45,358 nucleotides of DNA, from positions 169,668 to 215,025 of the forward strand of contig CADEFU010000008.1 of assembly GCA_902826695.1 (NCBI GenBank), in the 5' to 3' direction. The notes beneath the pieces were generated by a model that was not told the DNA's origin, searched no databases, and saw only the letters and a program-made list of their open reading frames with translations. Position numbers and translations under genes: made by a program. How positions within the stretch are numbered: the stretch's first letter is position 1; each line of letters starts with the position of its first letter. Source of the stretch: an uncultured Alphaproteobacteria bacterium (lineage in GTDB: Bacteria; Pseudomonadota; Alphaproteobacteria; Micropepsales; Micropepsaceae). This document shows, piece after piece, positions 7,371-16,326 of the stretch.

Positions 7371-9674
7371 GTGCTGCGAATCATCGGCTTTGTCTTGGCG
7401 TTGGCGGTTCTGTTGGCGGCTGCCTTTGGAATTTATTGGTATGGCGCGAGCGAGGGCTGGTTCGGCTCCGAGCGCGATGCCGGGGTCATCGAGGGCAAGC
7501 AGATTCCCGCCGAGGTTGTCGCTGGCCGGATGGCTGCCACGCGAGCGGTGGCGCCCGAAGGCTCCAACGATCAGATCCTGTTCGGCGACTTGCACGTGCA
7601 CACGACGTTCTCGGCCGACGCGTTCCAGTTCTCGTTTCCGATGATTGGCGGGGCAGGCGTGCATCCGGTGGCGGATGCGTGCGACTTCGCGCGGTACTGC
7701 TCGGCGCTCGATTTCTGGTCGATCACAGATCACGCCGAAACGATCACGCCGTTGCGCTGGCAGCGGACGAAGGATTCCATCCGCGCCTGTCAGAAGATCG
7801 CGGGTGACGGGCCCAACCCGGACTTGGTCTCGTTTGTCGGATTCGAGTGGACGCAGGTCGGACGCTTGCCGTCTGAGCACTTTGGGCACAAGAACGTCAT
7901 CTTCAAGGACCTCGACGATGCGAAGATTTCGCAGCGTGCGATTGGGGCGGGCGGCATCGCGTCGACAACCCTGCGTTCCAGTGGCGGCGTCCCGCCAATC
8001 GTGCCGTTGCTCGATTTCCAGAACCGGCAGGTCTATTTCGACTTCAACAAGTTCCTGCGCTTGACGCAGGCGATACCCGATTGCGACACGAAGACGCCGT
8101 CCGACAAGCTCGGCAATGCGTGCTACGAGACGGCGCCGACACCGGGCGAGCTGGTACGGCGGCTCTATGACGAGCAGAAGCTCAATCCGCTGATCATTCC
8201 GCATGGCTCGACCTGGGGTTTCTACACGCCGCCGGGGGTCACTTGGGACAAAGCTCTCAAAGCGAACGAGCATCCGGAGAAATTCCCGCTGATCGAGATA
8301 TTCTCGGGCCACGGCAATTCCGAAGAGTTTCGTTCGTGGAAGGACGTCAATCCGAATCCGGACGGCGTGAGCGCGACATGCCCCAAGCCGACCGAGACCT
8401 ATCAGCCGAGTTGCTGGCGGGCCGGTGAGATCATTCGCGAGCGCTGCTTGAAGGCCGGCACGGCCGCGGCCGACTGCGAGAAGCGCGCAGTGCAGGCGCG
8501 CGACGACTACGCGAATATGGGCGTGGCCGGTCATATCGCCATTGGGGGCGAGACGCCGGAGGATTGGCTGGACGCGGGGCAGTGCACGGATTGCTTCATG
8601 CCGCCGTTCAACCATCGCGCGGCGAACTCCGTGCAGGCAGGTCTGGCAACGTCGAACTTCGACGACCCATCGGGTAAAGCGACGCGCTTCCATTGGGGCT
8701 TCATCGGTTCGTCGGACAATCACCGCGCGCGGCCGGGCACGGGTTACAAGGCCGTCGACCGGCGCAAGAATACCGAAGCGGGTGGACCGATCAGCGAGTT
8801 TTGGGCGAAGCGGATGCGGCCCGATCCGGGCAAGCCTGAGCCGCAGTCGACGCGCCTAAGCCGGGATGAGCTGACCACGATGGCAGGCTTCCAGTTGACG
8901 GAGTTCGAGCGGCAATCGTCGTTCTGGCTGGCGGGCGGTTTGGCGGCCGTGCATGCGAGCGACCGGTCGCGCGACGCGATCTGGGATTCGCTGCAACGGC
9001 GCGAGGTCTATGCGACATCGGGGCCGCGTATTCTGTTGTGGTTCAACGCGGTCGATGCGCAGGGCAAGAAGATTCCGATGGGCGGGCGGGTTGCGACCGA
9101 GACGGCGCCGACGTTCGAGGTGCGCGCGGTCGGCGCATTCAAGCAGAAGCCGGGGTGTCCGGACTTTGCGAAGGCTGGCTTGGACGAGAAGCGGATCAAG
9201 ACCATCTGTTCGGGGGAGTGCTATAACCCGTCTGACGAGCGCCGGAAGATCACGCGTATCGAGGTTGTGAAGGTGCGGCCGCAGACAAAGGCCGGTGAAG
9301 CGCTTTCCGATCTGATCGAGGATCGCTACCTGGTTCACACCTGCAAGCCCGATGCGCAAGGCGGGTGCACGTTCTCATTCGTCGATCCGGAATACACAAA
9401 AGGCAAACGCGACGCGCTCTATTACGTGAAGGCGATTCAGGAATCGGAGCCTGCGATCAATGCCGAGCCGGTGAAGTGCGAGCGCGACGGCAACGGCAAG
9501 TGCATCAAGGCGACGCTTTGCTACGGCGACTATCGCTCGGGCGAGGACGCTTGCACGTCGCCGGCTGAGCACCGAGCTTGGTCGTCGCCGATCTATCTGG
9601 ACTACGGCACGACCGCCGCCGCTCTCCCGGTGGACCCGGCTGCGCCCGCGGCACCCGGCGGCAGTGGTGGTTGA
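7371..9674 (+). CDS. Membrane-anchored DUF3604 (PHP-like) metal-dependent hydrolase
   Basis: 767 residues with a GTG start at 7371 behind a strong GGGGGAG. Residues 2-24 are a hydrophobic anchor or signal, so the catalytic part is outside the cytoplasm. Metal-site motifs of the PHP-like DUF3604 family are present: GDLHVHTTFSADAF (H75, H77), SITDHAE (D120, H121) and a late GSSDNHRARPG (H451). Several cysteines (for example CDFARYC, CTDCF, TICSGECYN) suggest disulfides in an exported protein. The biochemical reaction of the family is not established; phosphoesterase-like chemistry is inferred from the PHP relation. It overlaps the next gene by 11 bases and heads a three-gene unit. Confidence 0.88.
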   Translation: MLRIIGFVLALAVLLAAAFGIYWYGASEGWFGSERDAGVIEGKQIPAEVVAGRMAATRAVAPEGSNDQILFGDLHVHTTFSADAFQFSFPMIGGAGVHPVADACDFARYCSALDFWSITDHAETITPLRWQRTKDSIRACQKIAGDGPNPDLVSFVGFEWTQVGRLPSEHFGHKNVIFKDLDDAKISQRAIGAGGIASTTLRSSGGVPPIVPLLDFQNRQVYFDFNKFLRLTQAIPDCDTKTPSDKLGNACYETAPTPGELVRRLYDEQKLNPLIIPHGSTWGFYTPPGVTWDKALKANEHPEKFPLIEIFSGHGNSEEFRSWKDVNPNPDGVSATCPKPTETYQPSCWRAGEIIRERCLKAGTAAADCEKRAVQARDDYANMGVAGHIAIGGETPEDWLDAGQCTDCFMPPFNHRAANSVQAGLATSNFDDPSGKATRFHWGFIGSSDNHRARPGTGYKAVDRRKNTEAGGPISEFWAKRMRPDPGKPEPQSTRLSRDELTTMAGFQLTEFERQSSFWLAGGLAAVHASDRSRDAIWDSLQRREVYATSGPRILLWFNAVDAQGKKIPMGGRVATETAPTFEVRAVGAFKQKPGCPDFAKAGLDEKRIKTICSGECYNPSDERRKITRIEVVKVRPQTKAGEALSDLIEDRYLVHTCKPDAQGGCTFSFVDPEYTKGKRDALYYVKAIQESEPAINAEPVKCERDGNGKCIKATLCYGDYRSGEDACTSPAEHRAWSSPIYLDYGTTAAALPVDPAAPAAPGGSGG

Positions 9675-10527
9675 GATCCTGCGCCGGCCGACGACCGACT
9701 ATCTCTTGATCGCGGCGGCAGCCCTCGGGCTTGGTGCCGCGATGTGGTCGGCGCTTGGCGTCAGTGAGACGGTCACCAGCTATGGCGACGCGATCGCGGT
9801 CGTCGACGGGGTGCCGATCCCGCGCGCCGTTTACGAGACGGCCATCGAAGGGTTGGCGTCGGCGAAGCGCAATCCGTTGACCGCCGAAGAGCGGCGCGAG
9901 GCGTTGGAGCGAATCATCGACGAGGAGTTGCTGCTTCGACGTGCGATAAAGTTGGGTCTGCCTGAGGCTGACCCACCGTCGCGTAAGGCGCTGGTCAACG
10001 CGATGCTCCAGATGTCCGTCGCCGACGCGGCAAAACTCGAGCCCACGGATGAGGCGTTGCGGCAGTTCTATGCCGAGCGGCCGAAGCTGATCGCGCCCCA
10101 GCCGCTGCTGACGGTGCGCGCGGTGTCGTTCGGCAACACGAACGCGGACGGGATCGTGAAGTTCAAGGCCGCCCTCGACGGAGGCAAGCCGTTTGTGGCG
10201 AGCCTCGCGGGCACGGGCGGCGAGGCCGTTCTGCTGCCGAATGGGCCGGTCGTGCCGGCGAAGGTCGCCGAGTATGCCGGCGCGTCGGTGCGCGATGCGG
10301 CGTTAGGCTTGACCGCGGGGCAGACCTCGGCCGCGCTGTCGATCGGGCGGCGCGTCGTGTTCGTGCATCTGATCGAACGCTTCGAAGCGCCGCCGCCGCC
10401 GTTTGAGGCGGTGAAGGCGATCGTCGCCGACGAGTGGCGCAAACGTGCGACGGAAAAGGCGTTCGAGGATTATCTCAAGAATTTGCGGGCGACGGCCCGG
10501 ATCACATACGCGGATTCCGTGAAGTAA
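9664..10527 (+). CDS. Membrane-anchored parvulin-type peptidyl-prolyl isomerase
   Basis: 287 residues, GTG start inside the end of the DUF3604 gene. One membrane segment lies at about 12-30 (DYLLIAAAALGLGAAMW). An N-terminal chaperone-like helical part follows (VDGVPIPRAVYETAIEGL, RREALERIIDEELLLRRAI) as in SurA/PpiD N-domains, then a diverged PpiC domain at about 135-250 (TVRAVSFGN, AALDGGKPF, VFVHLIERFEAPPPPFEAV). Helices at the end resemble the SurA C-terminal helix. It probably helps fold or dock the exported neighbour. The HupE gene starts on the last base of its stop codon, so all three genes are translationally coupled. Confidence 0.82.
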   Translation: MVVEILRRPTTDYLLIAAAALGLGAAMWSALGVSETVTSYGDAIAVVDGVPIPRAVYETAIEGLASAKRNPLTAEERREALERIIDEELLLRRAIKLGLPEADPPSRKALVNAMLQMSVADAAKLEPTDEALRQFYAERPKLIAPQPLLTVRAVSFGNTNADGIVKFKAALDGGKPFVASLAGTGGEAVLLPNGPVVPAKVAEYAGASVRDAALGLTAGQTSAALSIGRRVVFVHLIERFEAPPPPFEAVKAIVADEWRKRATEKAFEDYLKNLRATARITYADSVK

Positions 10528-11699
10528 TGCGGGTTCTTATTGCGCTGCTGGTTCTGTTGCTTGCGGCGCCCGCGCAGGCGCATACGCGCAGCCAGAGCTT
10601 CTCGACGTGGACCGTCGGCGAGGACACGGTCGCAGGCGTTTATCAGGTGGACGCCTATCGCGCGACGCAGCTCAGCGAGACGCCCCAGGACTTGGCGGCG
10701 CTGTTGAAGCGTGAGCTGGAGGCGACGGTTTCGCTCCGCCAGGCGAGCGCGGCGTGCACGCGCATCAGCGTTCAGCCAATCCGCGCGCCGCGCGGCGAGA
10801 TGCGGGTCGAGATCGCTTTCAAGTGTGCGAAGCCGTTTGCTGAAGTGCCAGGCGAACTCACGATGGGTGCGTTCTTCGCTGTCTCGATCAGCCATACGCA
10901 CTACATCCGCGTTACCAGCAAAGAGGGCGTGCGCGAGGGCGTCCTGACGCAAGGCAAGACGACATTCCCGGTCGGAGGCGACGAGGCGGCGCCGAGCTCG
11001 TTCGGCAGCTTCTTGTTTCTCGGGTTCGAGCACGTCTTGTCGGGGCTCGATCACATTGCATTTCTGATTGCGCTGGCGATGCTGGCGGGCGGCGTGTGGC
11101 GCATCCTGATTGCGATCACGGGGTTCACGCTCGGGCATTCGGTGACGCTGGCGCTGGTTGCGTTTAACGTGCTCAAGCCCGATACGGCGGCGATCGAAGC
11201 GCTGATCGGCTTCACCGTCGCGTGGGCGGCGGGCGATGCGTTGAGACGCGTGCGCGGCACGCCGCAGTGGTACGGCTTGATCGGTGCAGGCGGCATCGTG
11301 CTGTTGCCGGTGCTCGGGTGGCTTTTCGGATTGCCGGTGTTGGCGTGGAGCGTCTTGCTCGGTGTCGCTGTGTTTGCGGCGGCGATGTCTTACGCCAGGG
11401 CCGATGCACCCTATCTGGCGCCGGCGATCGCCACTGTCTTCGGGCTTGCGCACGGGGCGGGATTTGCCGGGCCCCTACTTGAGATGGAGATACCAACCGC
11501 CAATCTCGTGTGGACGCTGCTCGCGTTCAATATCGGGGTGGAGCTAGGGCAGTTGACGGCGCTGGCGGTGCTTGGCGGGCTGCTTTGGGCATCACGGCGG
11601 GTGTTCAAAGACAACATACCGCCGCTTGCGTTCGATGCGGCGGCTGCCCTGCTGTTCGCGCTGGGCACATTTTGGTTCGTGTCGCGCGCTTTGGCGTGA
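10527..11699 (+). CDS. HupE/UreJ-family membrane permease with exported N-domain
   Basis: 390 residues. A signal peptide (about 1-18, ending AQA) precedes a soluble domain of about 140 residues, then six to seven membrane segments from about residue 165. Motifs of the HupE/UreJ_2 type are GFEHVLSGLDHIAFLIAL, FTLGHSVTLALV, GLAHGAGFAG and AFNIGVELGQL; the His, Asp and Glu in these places are the residues implicated in nickel or cobalt transport by related HupE proteins. ATG 10527 overlaps the previous stop by one base. No hydrogenase or urease gene is nearby, so a role in supplying metal to the DUF3604 enzyme is a reasonable inference, not shown. Confidence 0.85.
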   Translation: MRVLIALLVLLLAAPAQAHTRSQSFSTWTVGEDTVAGVYQVDAYRATQLSETPQDLAALLKRELEATVSLRQASAACTRISVQPIRAPRGEMRVEIAFKCAKPFAEVPGELTMGAFFAVSISHTHYIRVTSKEGVREGVLTQGKTTFPVGGDEAAPSSFGSFLFLGFEHVLSGLDHIAFLIALAMLAGGVWRILIAITGFTLGHSVTLALVAFNVLKPDTAAIEALIGFTVAWAAGDALRRVRGTPQWYGLIGAGGIVLLPVLGWLFGLPVLAWSVLLGVAVFAAAMSYARADAPYLAPAIATVFGLAHGAGFAGPLLEMEIPTANLVWTLLAFNIGVELGQLTALAVLGGLLWASRRVFKDNIPPLAFDAAAALLFALGTFWFVSRALA

Positions 11700-11788
11700 G
11701 GCATCTTGGTTATCCAGGCGATTACCTGCAAGGTCATTGAAAGGCCGATGGCGCCCCGCGAATATAGGCACAAGCAGGAGATTTGCTC

Positions 11789-12619
11789 ATGTCCCTTTCG
11801 ACGATGGATGCTGTCAGGCAGGCGGGCGAAGCGTTCCCTCTGCTGCTCAAGACCTGGCGAACGAAGCGGCGGATGTCGCAGCTCGATCTCGCGCTCGCGT
11901 CCGGCGTTTCGCAGCGGCATGTGAGCTTTCTGGAGTCAGGCCGCGCGAAGCCGAGCCGCACGATGATCCTGCAGCTCAGTGAGACGTTGGAGGTGCCGCT
12001 GCGAGAGCGGAACGACTGGCTAACGGCGGCGGGGTTCGCGCCGGTTTTCCGGGCGCGCCCGCTCGACGATCCGCAGATGGCGCTCGTCATGAATGCGGTG
12101 AAGGTGATGCTTGCGAATGCTGAGCCGTATCCGGCTATTGCGATCGACCGCGCCTGGAACATCCGCATGGCGAACCGGCCGTTCGAGATGATGGGCGCGA
12201 TGCTGGGCGAGGATTTGTGGGTGCGCGTGGGTGGAGGCGAGCGCAACTTGATGCGGCTGTTCTTCCATCCGAAGGGCATCAGGCCGTTCGTCACGAACTG
12301 GAGCTTGGTCGGGCCGCTGCTCTGGCATCGGGCGCAGCGCGAGGCGGAGTCGCTTGGTGGCGAGGAAATGAAGACGGTGCTCGCCGACCTGGCGCAGCAT
12401 CAGGATGCGGAAACGCTTTGGGCGGCAGAGGACGCGGCGCTCGTGCCGGTGTTGCCGCTTGAGATGGAAAAGGACGGGCTCAAGATCTCGCTGTTCACGG
12501 TGATCGCGACGTTCGGTACGGCGCAGGACGTGACGGCGGATGAGCTTCGTATCGAGACGCTGTTTCCAGCCGATGCGGGGACGGAGCAGTTGTTCAAGGG
12601 AATGGGGAATAGGGCCTAA
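11789..12619 (+). CDS. XRE/MmyB-type transcriptional regulator
   Basis: 276 residues, ATG 11789 with AGGAG nine bases upstream. Residues 17-75 form an XRE helix-turn-helix (LLLKTWRTKRRMSQLDLALA, VSQRHVSFLESGRAKPSR). The remainder matches the MmyB-like ligand-binding domain, a PAS-like fold that binds fatty acids in characterised members (YPAIAIDRAWNIRMANRPF, RNLMRLFFHPKGIRPFVTNW, FPAD near the end). Such proteins often control a neighbouring dehydrogenase or reductase, but no such gene adjoins here. It follows the permease by 89 bp with its own putative promoter and ends 19 bp before the convergent kinase gene. Confidence 0.88.
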   Translation: MSLSTMDAVRQAGEAFPLLLKTWRTKRRMSQLDLALASGVSQRHVSFLESGRAKPSRTMILQLSETLEVPLRERNDWLTAAGFAPVFRARPLDDPQMALVMNAVKVMLANAEPYPAIAIDRAWNIRMANRPFEMMGAMLGEDLWVRVGGGERNLMRLFFHPKGIRPFVTNWSLVGPLLWHRAQREAESLGGEEMKTVLADLAQHQDAETLWAAEDAALVPVLPLEMEKDGLKISLFTVIATFGTAQDVTADELRIETLFPADAGTEQLFKGMGNRA

Positions 12620-12629
12620 TCCTATCCCC
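12604..12629. terminator. Weak hairpin at the MmyB/kinase convergent ends
   Basis: GGGGAATAGG pairs with CCTATCCCC (one bulged base), overlapping the MmyB gene end and the short gap before the kinase stop at 12639. No T-run follows, so its role as a terminator is tentative. Confidence 0.3.
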
Positions 12630-12638
12630 CGTTCTCAA

Positions 12639-14450
12639 TCAGGCGATCATGCGCTCGTCTTCGGTCATGACCAAGCGATTGGCCGGGAGCGTGATCGTGG
12701 CAATCGTGCCTTTGCCTTGCTCGCTTTCGATGTCGAGCGTCCCCTCGTGCAGTTCGACGAGTTCGCGGGCAAGAGGCAGGCCCAGACCCGCGCCGTGATG
12801 GCCGGGCGCTTGCGGGTCGTCGAGGGTGGCTGCGACCGGCGTGAGATTCGGCGTCATGCCGATGCCGGTGTCTTCGACGGCGACCACGGGGTTGCCATCG
12901 GCGGAGACCTTGAGGTGCACTGTGACAAGGCCGCCTGCGGGTGTGAACTTGATCGCGTTCGACAACAGATTCGCGAGCGCCTGTCGCAGCTTCTTGGCGT
13001 CGCAGCGCACTGGGAGCGGCTGGTTGATGCCTTCGCGGCCGAGCGTGACTTGCGCTTCGAAGGCGGCGGCTTGGGCCTGATCGCACGTCACGCGGACGAG
13101 TTCCGTCAAGTCGGTGCTGGTTTCGGCTAGGGCGACGTGACCGGCTTCGACTTCGGAGAGGTCGAAAAGATCGTTGATGACGGCGAGCAGCGCCGCGCCG
13201 GTGCGACCGATTTCCTTCGCGTAGCTCGAGCGGGTTTCGCCGGTGGCGGCTTCCAGTGCCTCGCGGTTGATGAGGTCGGAAAGCCGCATGATCGTCGAGA
13301 GTTGCGCGCTCAACGCTTGGCTTAGGCTTGCGATGTGTTCGGACTTGGCGAGGAGGGCGGTTTCCGCAGCTTCCTTCGCGCGCGAGAGCTCGCGCTCACG
13401 GGCGCCAAGTTTGTCGCGTACGACGCGCATCTGGCGGAGCACTTCGAAGGCGCGCGCCATGGGGGCGAACGCGTCCGTCGGTTTGGTGCGCGGTCCGCGG
13501 TAGAGGACGTTGCCACCTGCGAGCGCTTCCATCGCCTTGCCGAGTGCGACGAGCGGCGTCGTCCAGTGCCAGGCAAGCCAGAATGCTGCGGCAACGGCAG
13601 TACCTGCGACGATCAGGAACGTGTTCGTTAGCGCGTCGGTGGTCGCGAGGATTGCGCGGGCGGGCGTGATGGCCTGGATCGACAGGCTCAGATCTTGCGG
13701 CAGCGCCTTTTTCTTCAACGTCGCGGTCGCCGCAAAGTAGGGCGCGCCTTGCCAGGTGAGTTCGGTGGCGTTGCGGGCGTTGCGGAATGCTTCGAGCAGC
13801 GTGCTGTCCGTGCGCGAGGCGTAGACGATTTGGCCGCTGCGTTTGGTGAGTACGAAGGCGTTGCCTTCGGCGCTCAATGTTGAGGGGGCCGCGACTGCCT
13901 TGACGATCGCGGCGAAGTCGAGAACGCCAGACAGCGTGCCGATGACCGTTTGCCCGTCATGGCGCGCGATCAAGGGGACGGCGAACGATACGGTTTCTTT
14001 CAGCATGCCGGTTTGCAAACCGAAGGCGCTTTGATGGGTACGGCCAGAGGCGGCCGTGCGGAAGCCCTCGTCTGCGGCGAGGTTCGCGCCGCGTTGGGCC
14101 TCGCCTACGGCGGCGACAACGTTGCCTTGAGCGTCTGTGACGGTGAGTGCTGCGAAGTCTTTGTAGGTCGCGGCGAGGCCGGTCAGCGTGCGCGCGATCT
14201 CGCCGCCTTCGTCGGCGATCAGCACGTCTTGCATCGCGGAAAGTTTGCTCCACGCGGTCAAGTGCGCGAGGTCCAGACCCGCGCGGTCTTCGATGGCAGC
14301 AGCGGCGGCGCGGGTGGCGGTTGCGATATCGCGCGTGCCTGCTTCGCGCATCGTCTCTTGCGCGCCGTACCAGATGGCGGCGAAGCCGAGCGCGAGCGGC
14401 GCGCCGATGCAGAGCAGCAATGCGGCGTTGATCTTACCTCTTAGCCACAT
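12639..14450 (-). CDS. Membrane sensor kinase-like protein lacking the phospho-acceptor His
   Basis: 603 residues from the start at 14450. Two membrane segments (about 8-28 and 275-297) enclose a periplasmic dCache-like sensor domain; HAMP (about 297-345), a coiled coil and a HisKA/HATPase module follow. ATP-site boxes are intact: LANLLSNAIKFTPAGG (N box), VEDTGIGM (G1), GAGLGLPLARELVELHEG (G2). In the H box, where relatives read S-H-E-L-R-T-P-L, this protein has S-Q-A-L-S-A-Q-L, so the phospho-acceptor is replaced by Q378. It may therefore bind ATP without autophosphorylating at the usual site. The upstream secreted gene overlaps its start by 10 bases. No response regulator gene is near. Confidence 0.88.
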   Translation of the reverse strand: MWLRGKINAALLLCIGAPLALGFAAIWYGAQETMREAGTRDIATATRAAAAAIEDRAGLDLAHLTAWSKLSAMQDVLIADEGGEIARTLTGLAATYKDFAALTVTDAQGNVVAAVGEAQRGANLAADEGFRTAASGRTHQSAFGLQTGMLKETVSFAVPLIARHDGQTVIGTLSGVLDFAAIVKAVAAPSTLSAEGNAFVLTKRSGQIVYASRTDSTLLEAFRNARNATELTWQGAPYFAATATLKKKALPQDLSLSIQAITPARAILATTDALTNTFLIVAGTAVAAAFWLAWHWTTPLVALGKAMEALAGGNVLYRGPRTKPTDAFAPMARAFEVLRQMRVVRDKLGARERELSRAKEAAETALLAKSEHIASLSQALSAQLSTIMRLSDLINREALEAATGETRSSYAKEIGRTGAALLAVINDLFDLSEVEAGHVALAETSTDLTELVRVTCDQAQAAAFEAQVTLGREGINQPLPVRCDAKKLRQALANLLSNAIKFTPAGGLVTVHLKVSADGNPVVAVEDTGIGMTPNLTPVAATLDDPQAPGHHGAGLGLPLARELVELHEGTLDIESEQGKGTIATITLPANRLVMTEDERMIA

Positions 14451-15256
14451 AGGCGGGCTCCTTCGGCATAGCAGCGGCGGGGGGCAGGGATGGATTCGAC
14501 GGCAACGACGCTCCAGGCGCCGGCGGGGCGAATACTCACGCGGTAGCGGAGTTCGCGTGCGGTGACTTCGCCGGCGGACGCGCCGCGGAGGGCTTTGCGT
14601 AGCGCGTCGAGTGTGAGGTCGGCGAGGATGGCCGTGGTGCCGGCGCCGCCGTGGCGGCTGTCGGCGAGGACGACGCCTTTGGCATCGGCGAGAACGACGA
14701 AGCGGTTTTGGGCAACGCCCTGCGACAGCACTTTGCGGTAGCTCGTGAGGTCTTGACGGGCGGCGAGCGCGAACTCGGGTTGGCCGCGAACGATGGACGG
14801 GGCGACGATGTCGAGGCGCAGGTCCTTTTGCAGCGACGTGGCGCGACGCGCTTCTGCTGCGAAAGCGGCCGCGAGGCGCGCATCGGCTTTCGGGTCGAGG
14901 CTTGCGACTGTGCGGTCGAAGTTGCCGGCGCGGGTTAGAAAGGCACCCGATCTGTCGGCGACGAGCACCTCGCGGATGCCGTACCGATCGAGAAGACCAT
15001 TCAGAACTGCCTGGATGCGCGGCATGACGCGGGCGCCTTCGGCCAGAGACGCTGCGTTCAAATAGACTGCAAACAAGCGATCGGATGCCGCGATGGCGAC
15101 CTGCGCTTCGGCTCGGTGCTTGAGCAGCGAAACGGCTGCAGCCTTTTCGACGGCCAACGCGTCCACGCACGGCGCGGCGGCTGCGCGCGCTTGCGTGCCT
15201 ACGTTGAGCGCAAGCAGAAATGCGCCGTGCGCTAAAAGAATTGAGACCCCACGCAT
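14441..15256 (-). CDS. Secreted Cache/PDC-like sensory protein partnered with the kinase
   Basis: 271 residues with a signal peptide (about 1-26, ending ARAAAA) and no later membrane segment, so it is predicted periplasmic. The pattern of a long first helix (HRAEAQVAIAASDRLFAVYL), the strand LVADRSGAFLTRAG, and a second repeat with VVLADAKGVVLADS and a final strand block (RYRVSIRPAGAWSVVAVESI) looks like an extracellular Cache (PDC) sensor fold without any output domain. Its last ten bases overlap the kinase gene, which strongly suggests co-translation and a shared sensory task, for example ligand capture and delivery. There is no clear ribosome site before the ATG. Family assignment is structural inference. 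Confidence 0.65.
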   Translation of the reverse strand: MRGVSILLAHGAFLLALNVGTQARAAAAPCVDALAVEKAAAVSLLKHRAEAQVAIAASDRLFAVYLNAASLAEGARVMPRIQAVLNGLLDRYGIREVLVADRSGAFLTRAGNFDRTVASLDPKADARLAAAFAAEARRATSLQKDLRLDIVAPSIVRGQPEFALAARQDLTSYRKVLSQGVAQNRFVVLADAKGVVLADSRHGGAGTTAILADLTLDALRKALRGASAGEVTARELRYRVSIRPAGAWSVVAVESIPAPRRCYAEGARLCG

Positions 15257-15436
15257 CGTTGTGCGTCCGTTACTTTTTGTTAGTGCGGGTAAAGGCCGCT
15301 TAACGGCTCTGGCCCGGCGTTTGTTCGATTTCGAGACTACGAGGGGTGTCTCAAAAAAAGATAAAGGCGGGCTCGCGCTATCGAATAAAAGTCGCGAATT
15401 GGAGGAGTGGGGAAGGGGAGCAACACTCCCGATTGC

Positions 15437-15838
15437 CTATTTCTCGGCGCGGGCGTCGGCGCGGATGCGCTCGACCATGGCGGTGAGACCGTTGGAGCGT
15501 TGCTGGCTGAGGTGGGTGTCGAGGCCGAGGGCTTGGAGGGTCGCTTTGGCGTCAATCGCCAAGATCTCCGCCGGGGTCTTGTTGTTGTAGAGGGCGAGCA
15601 GGATCGCGATCAGTCCGCGCACGATGTGGGCATCGCTGTCGCCGATGAAGGTGAGCTTGCCTGCCTCGCGGTCGGAGATCAGCCAGACTTGGCTCGCGCA
15701 GCCGCGGACTTTGACCGCATCGGTGCGGGCGCTTTCAGGAAACGGCGTCATCTTACGGCCAAGGTCGATGATGTAGCGATAGCGCTCGTCCCAGTCGTCG
15801 ATGACGGCAAAGTCGTCGAGGATGGATTGGATGGACAT
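15437..15838 (-). CDS. sufE: SufE-family sulfur acceptor protein
   Basis: 133 residues. SufE accepts persulfide sulfur from the cysteine desulfurase SufS and passes it to the SufBCD scaffold for Fe-S cluster assembly. The acceptor cysteine is C47 in KVRGCASQVWL, with surrounding family blocks DDWDERYRYIIDLGRKM, FIGDSDAHIVRGLIAILLAL and LGLDTHLSQQRSNGLTAMV. Size is normal. Five bases separate it from the upstream MaoC gene, so it is probably the last gene of a GNAT-MaoC-SufE unit; no suf operon is visible. In alphaproteobacteria sufE often lies apart from the main suf genes. Confidence 0.93.
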   Translation of the reverse strand: MSIQSILDDFAVIDDWDERYRYIIDLGRKMTPFPESARTDAVKVRGCASQVWLISDREAGKLTFIGDSDAHIVRGLIAILLALYNNKTPAEILAIDAKATLQALGLDTHLSQQRSNGLTAMVERIRADARAEK

Positions 15839-15843
15839 TCGCC

Positions 15844-16326
15844 TCAGCTGCGCGGTTGTTTCAGGCGCAGTAGATAGACGTGCTTGCCGTCCAAAACCAG
15901 GTCGCGTTTTTGGTTGTGCACGGTTGCGGCCATGGTGACCAAGCCCGTGGTGCGTTGGGGTTTTAGCTCGGTGATCGTCAGGGCTGGGTAAAGCGTGTCG
16001 CCGGCGTAGACGCCCTTGAGGAATTTCGCTTGGACTTCGACGAAGCCGATAAGAGCCTCGCCGATCACGTGGGGGAAGAGGCCGGCGCCTGCTGCGGTGA
16101 AGCTTAGGACTTGCAGGCCGTGGGCGAGCAAGCCTTCGTGGCCATTGGCGCGGCAGTATTCGGCGTCGTAATGGATCGGGTGGTTGTCGCAGCTCACCTG
16201 TTGAAAGGCGGCGAAGTTCGCGTCGGTGAGCGTACGCGAGGGGAGGGCGAAGCGCTCGCCCACCGTCAGTTCTTCGAATCCGCGTAAGGGGACGACCCGG
16301 TGGTTGGCCGGGTCGAACGCCGTCAC
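15844..16326 (-). CDS. MaoC-like (R)-specific enoyl-CoA hydratase family protein
   Basis: 160 residues with a hot-dog fold signature. The hydratase motif CDNHPIHYDAEYCR gives D47, H49 and H52, and GLLAHGLQVLSF follows as in MaoC and PhaJ-type enzymes, which hydrate enoyl-CoA in fatty acid or dicarboxylic acid routes. The pattern VQAKFLKGVYAGDTLYP fits the C-terminal half. Translation starts at GTG (16324-16326), which overlaps the TGA of the upstream GNAT gene as GTGA, so the two are coupled. The exact substrate cannot be told from sequence. Confidence 0.85.
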   Translation of the reverse strand: MTAFDPANHRVVPLRGFEELTVGERFALPSRTLTDANFAAFQQVSCDNHPIHYDAEYCRANGHEGLLAHGLQVLSFTAAGAGLFPHVIGEALIGFVEVQAKFLKGVYAGDTLYPALTITELKPQRTTGLVTMAATVHNQKRDLVLDGKHVYLLRLKQPRS

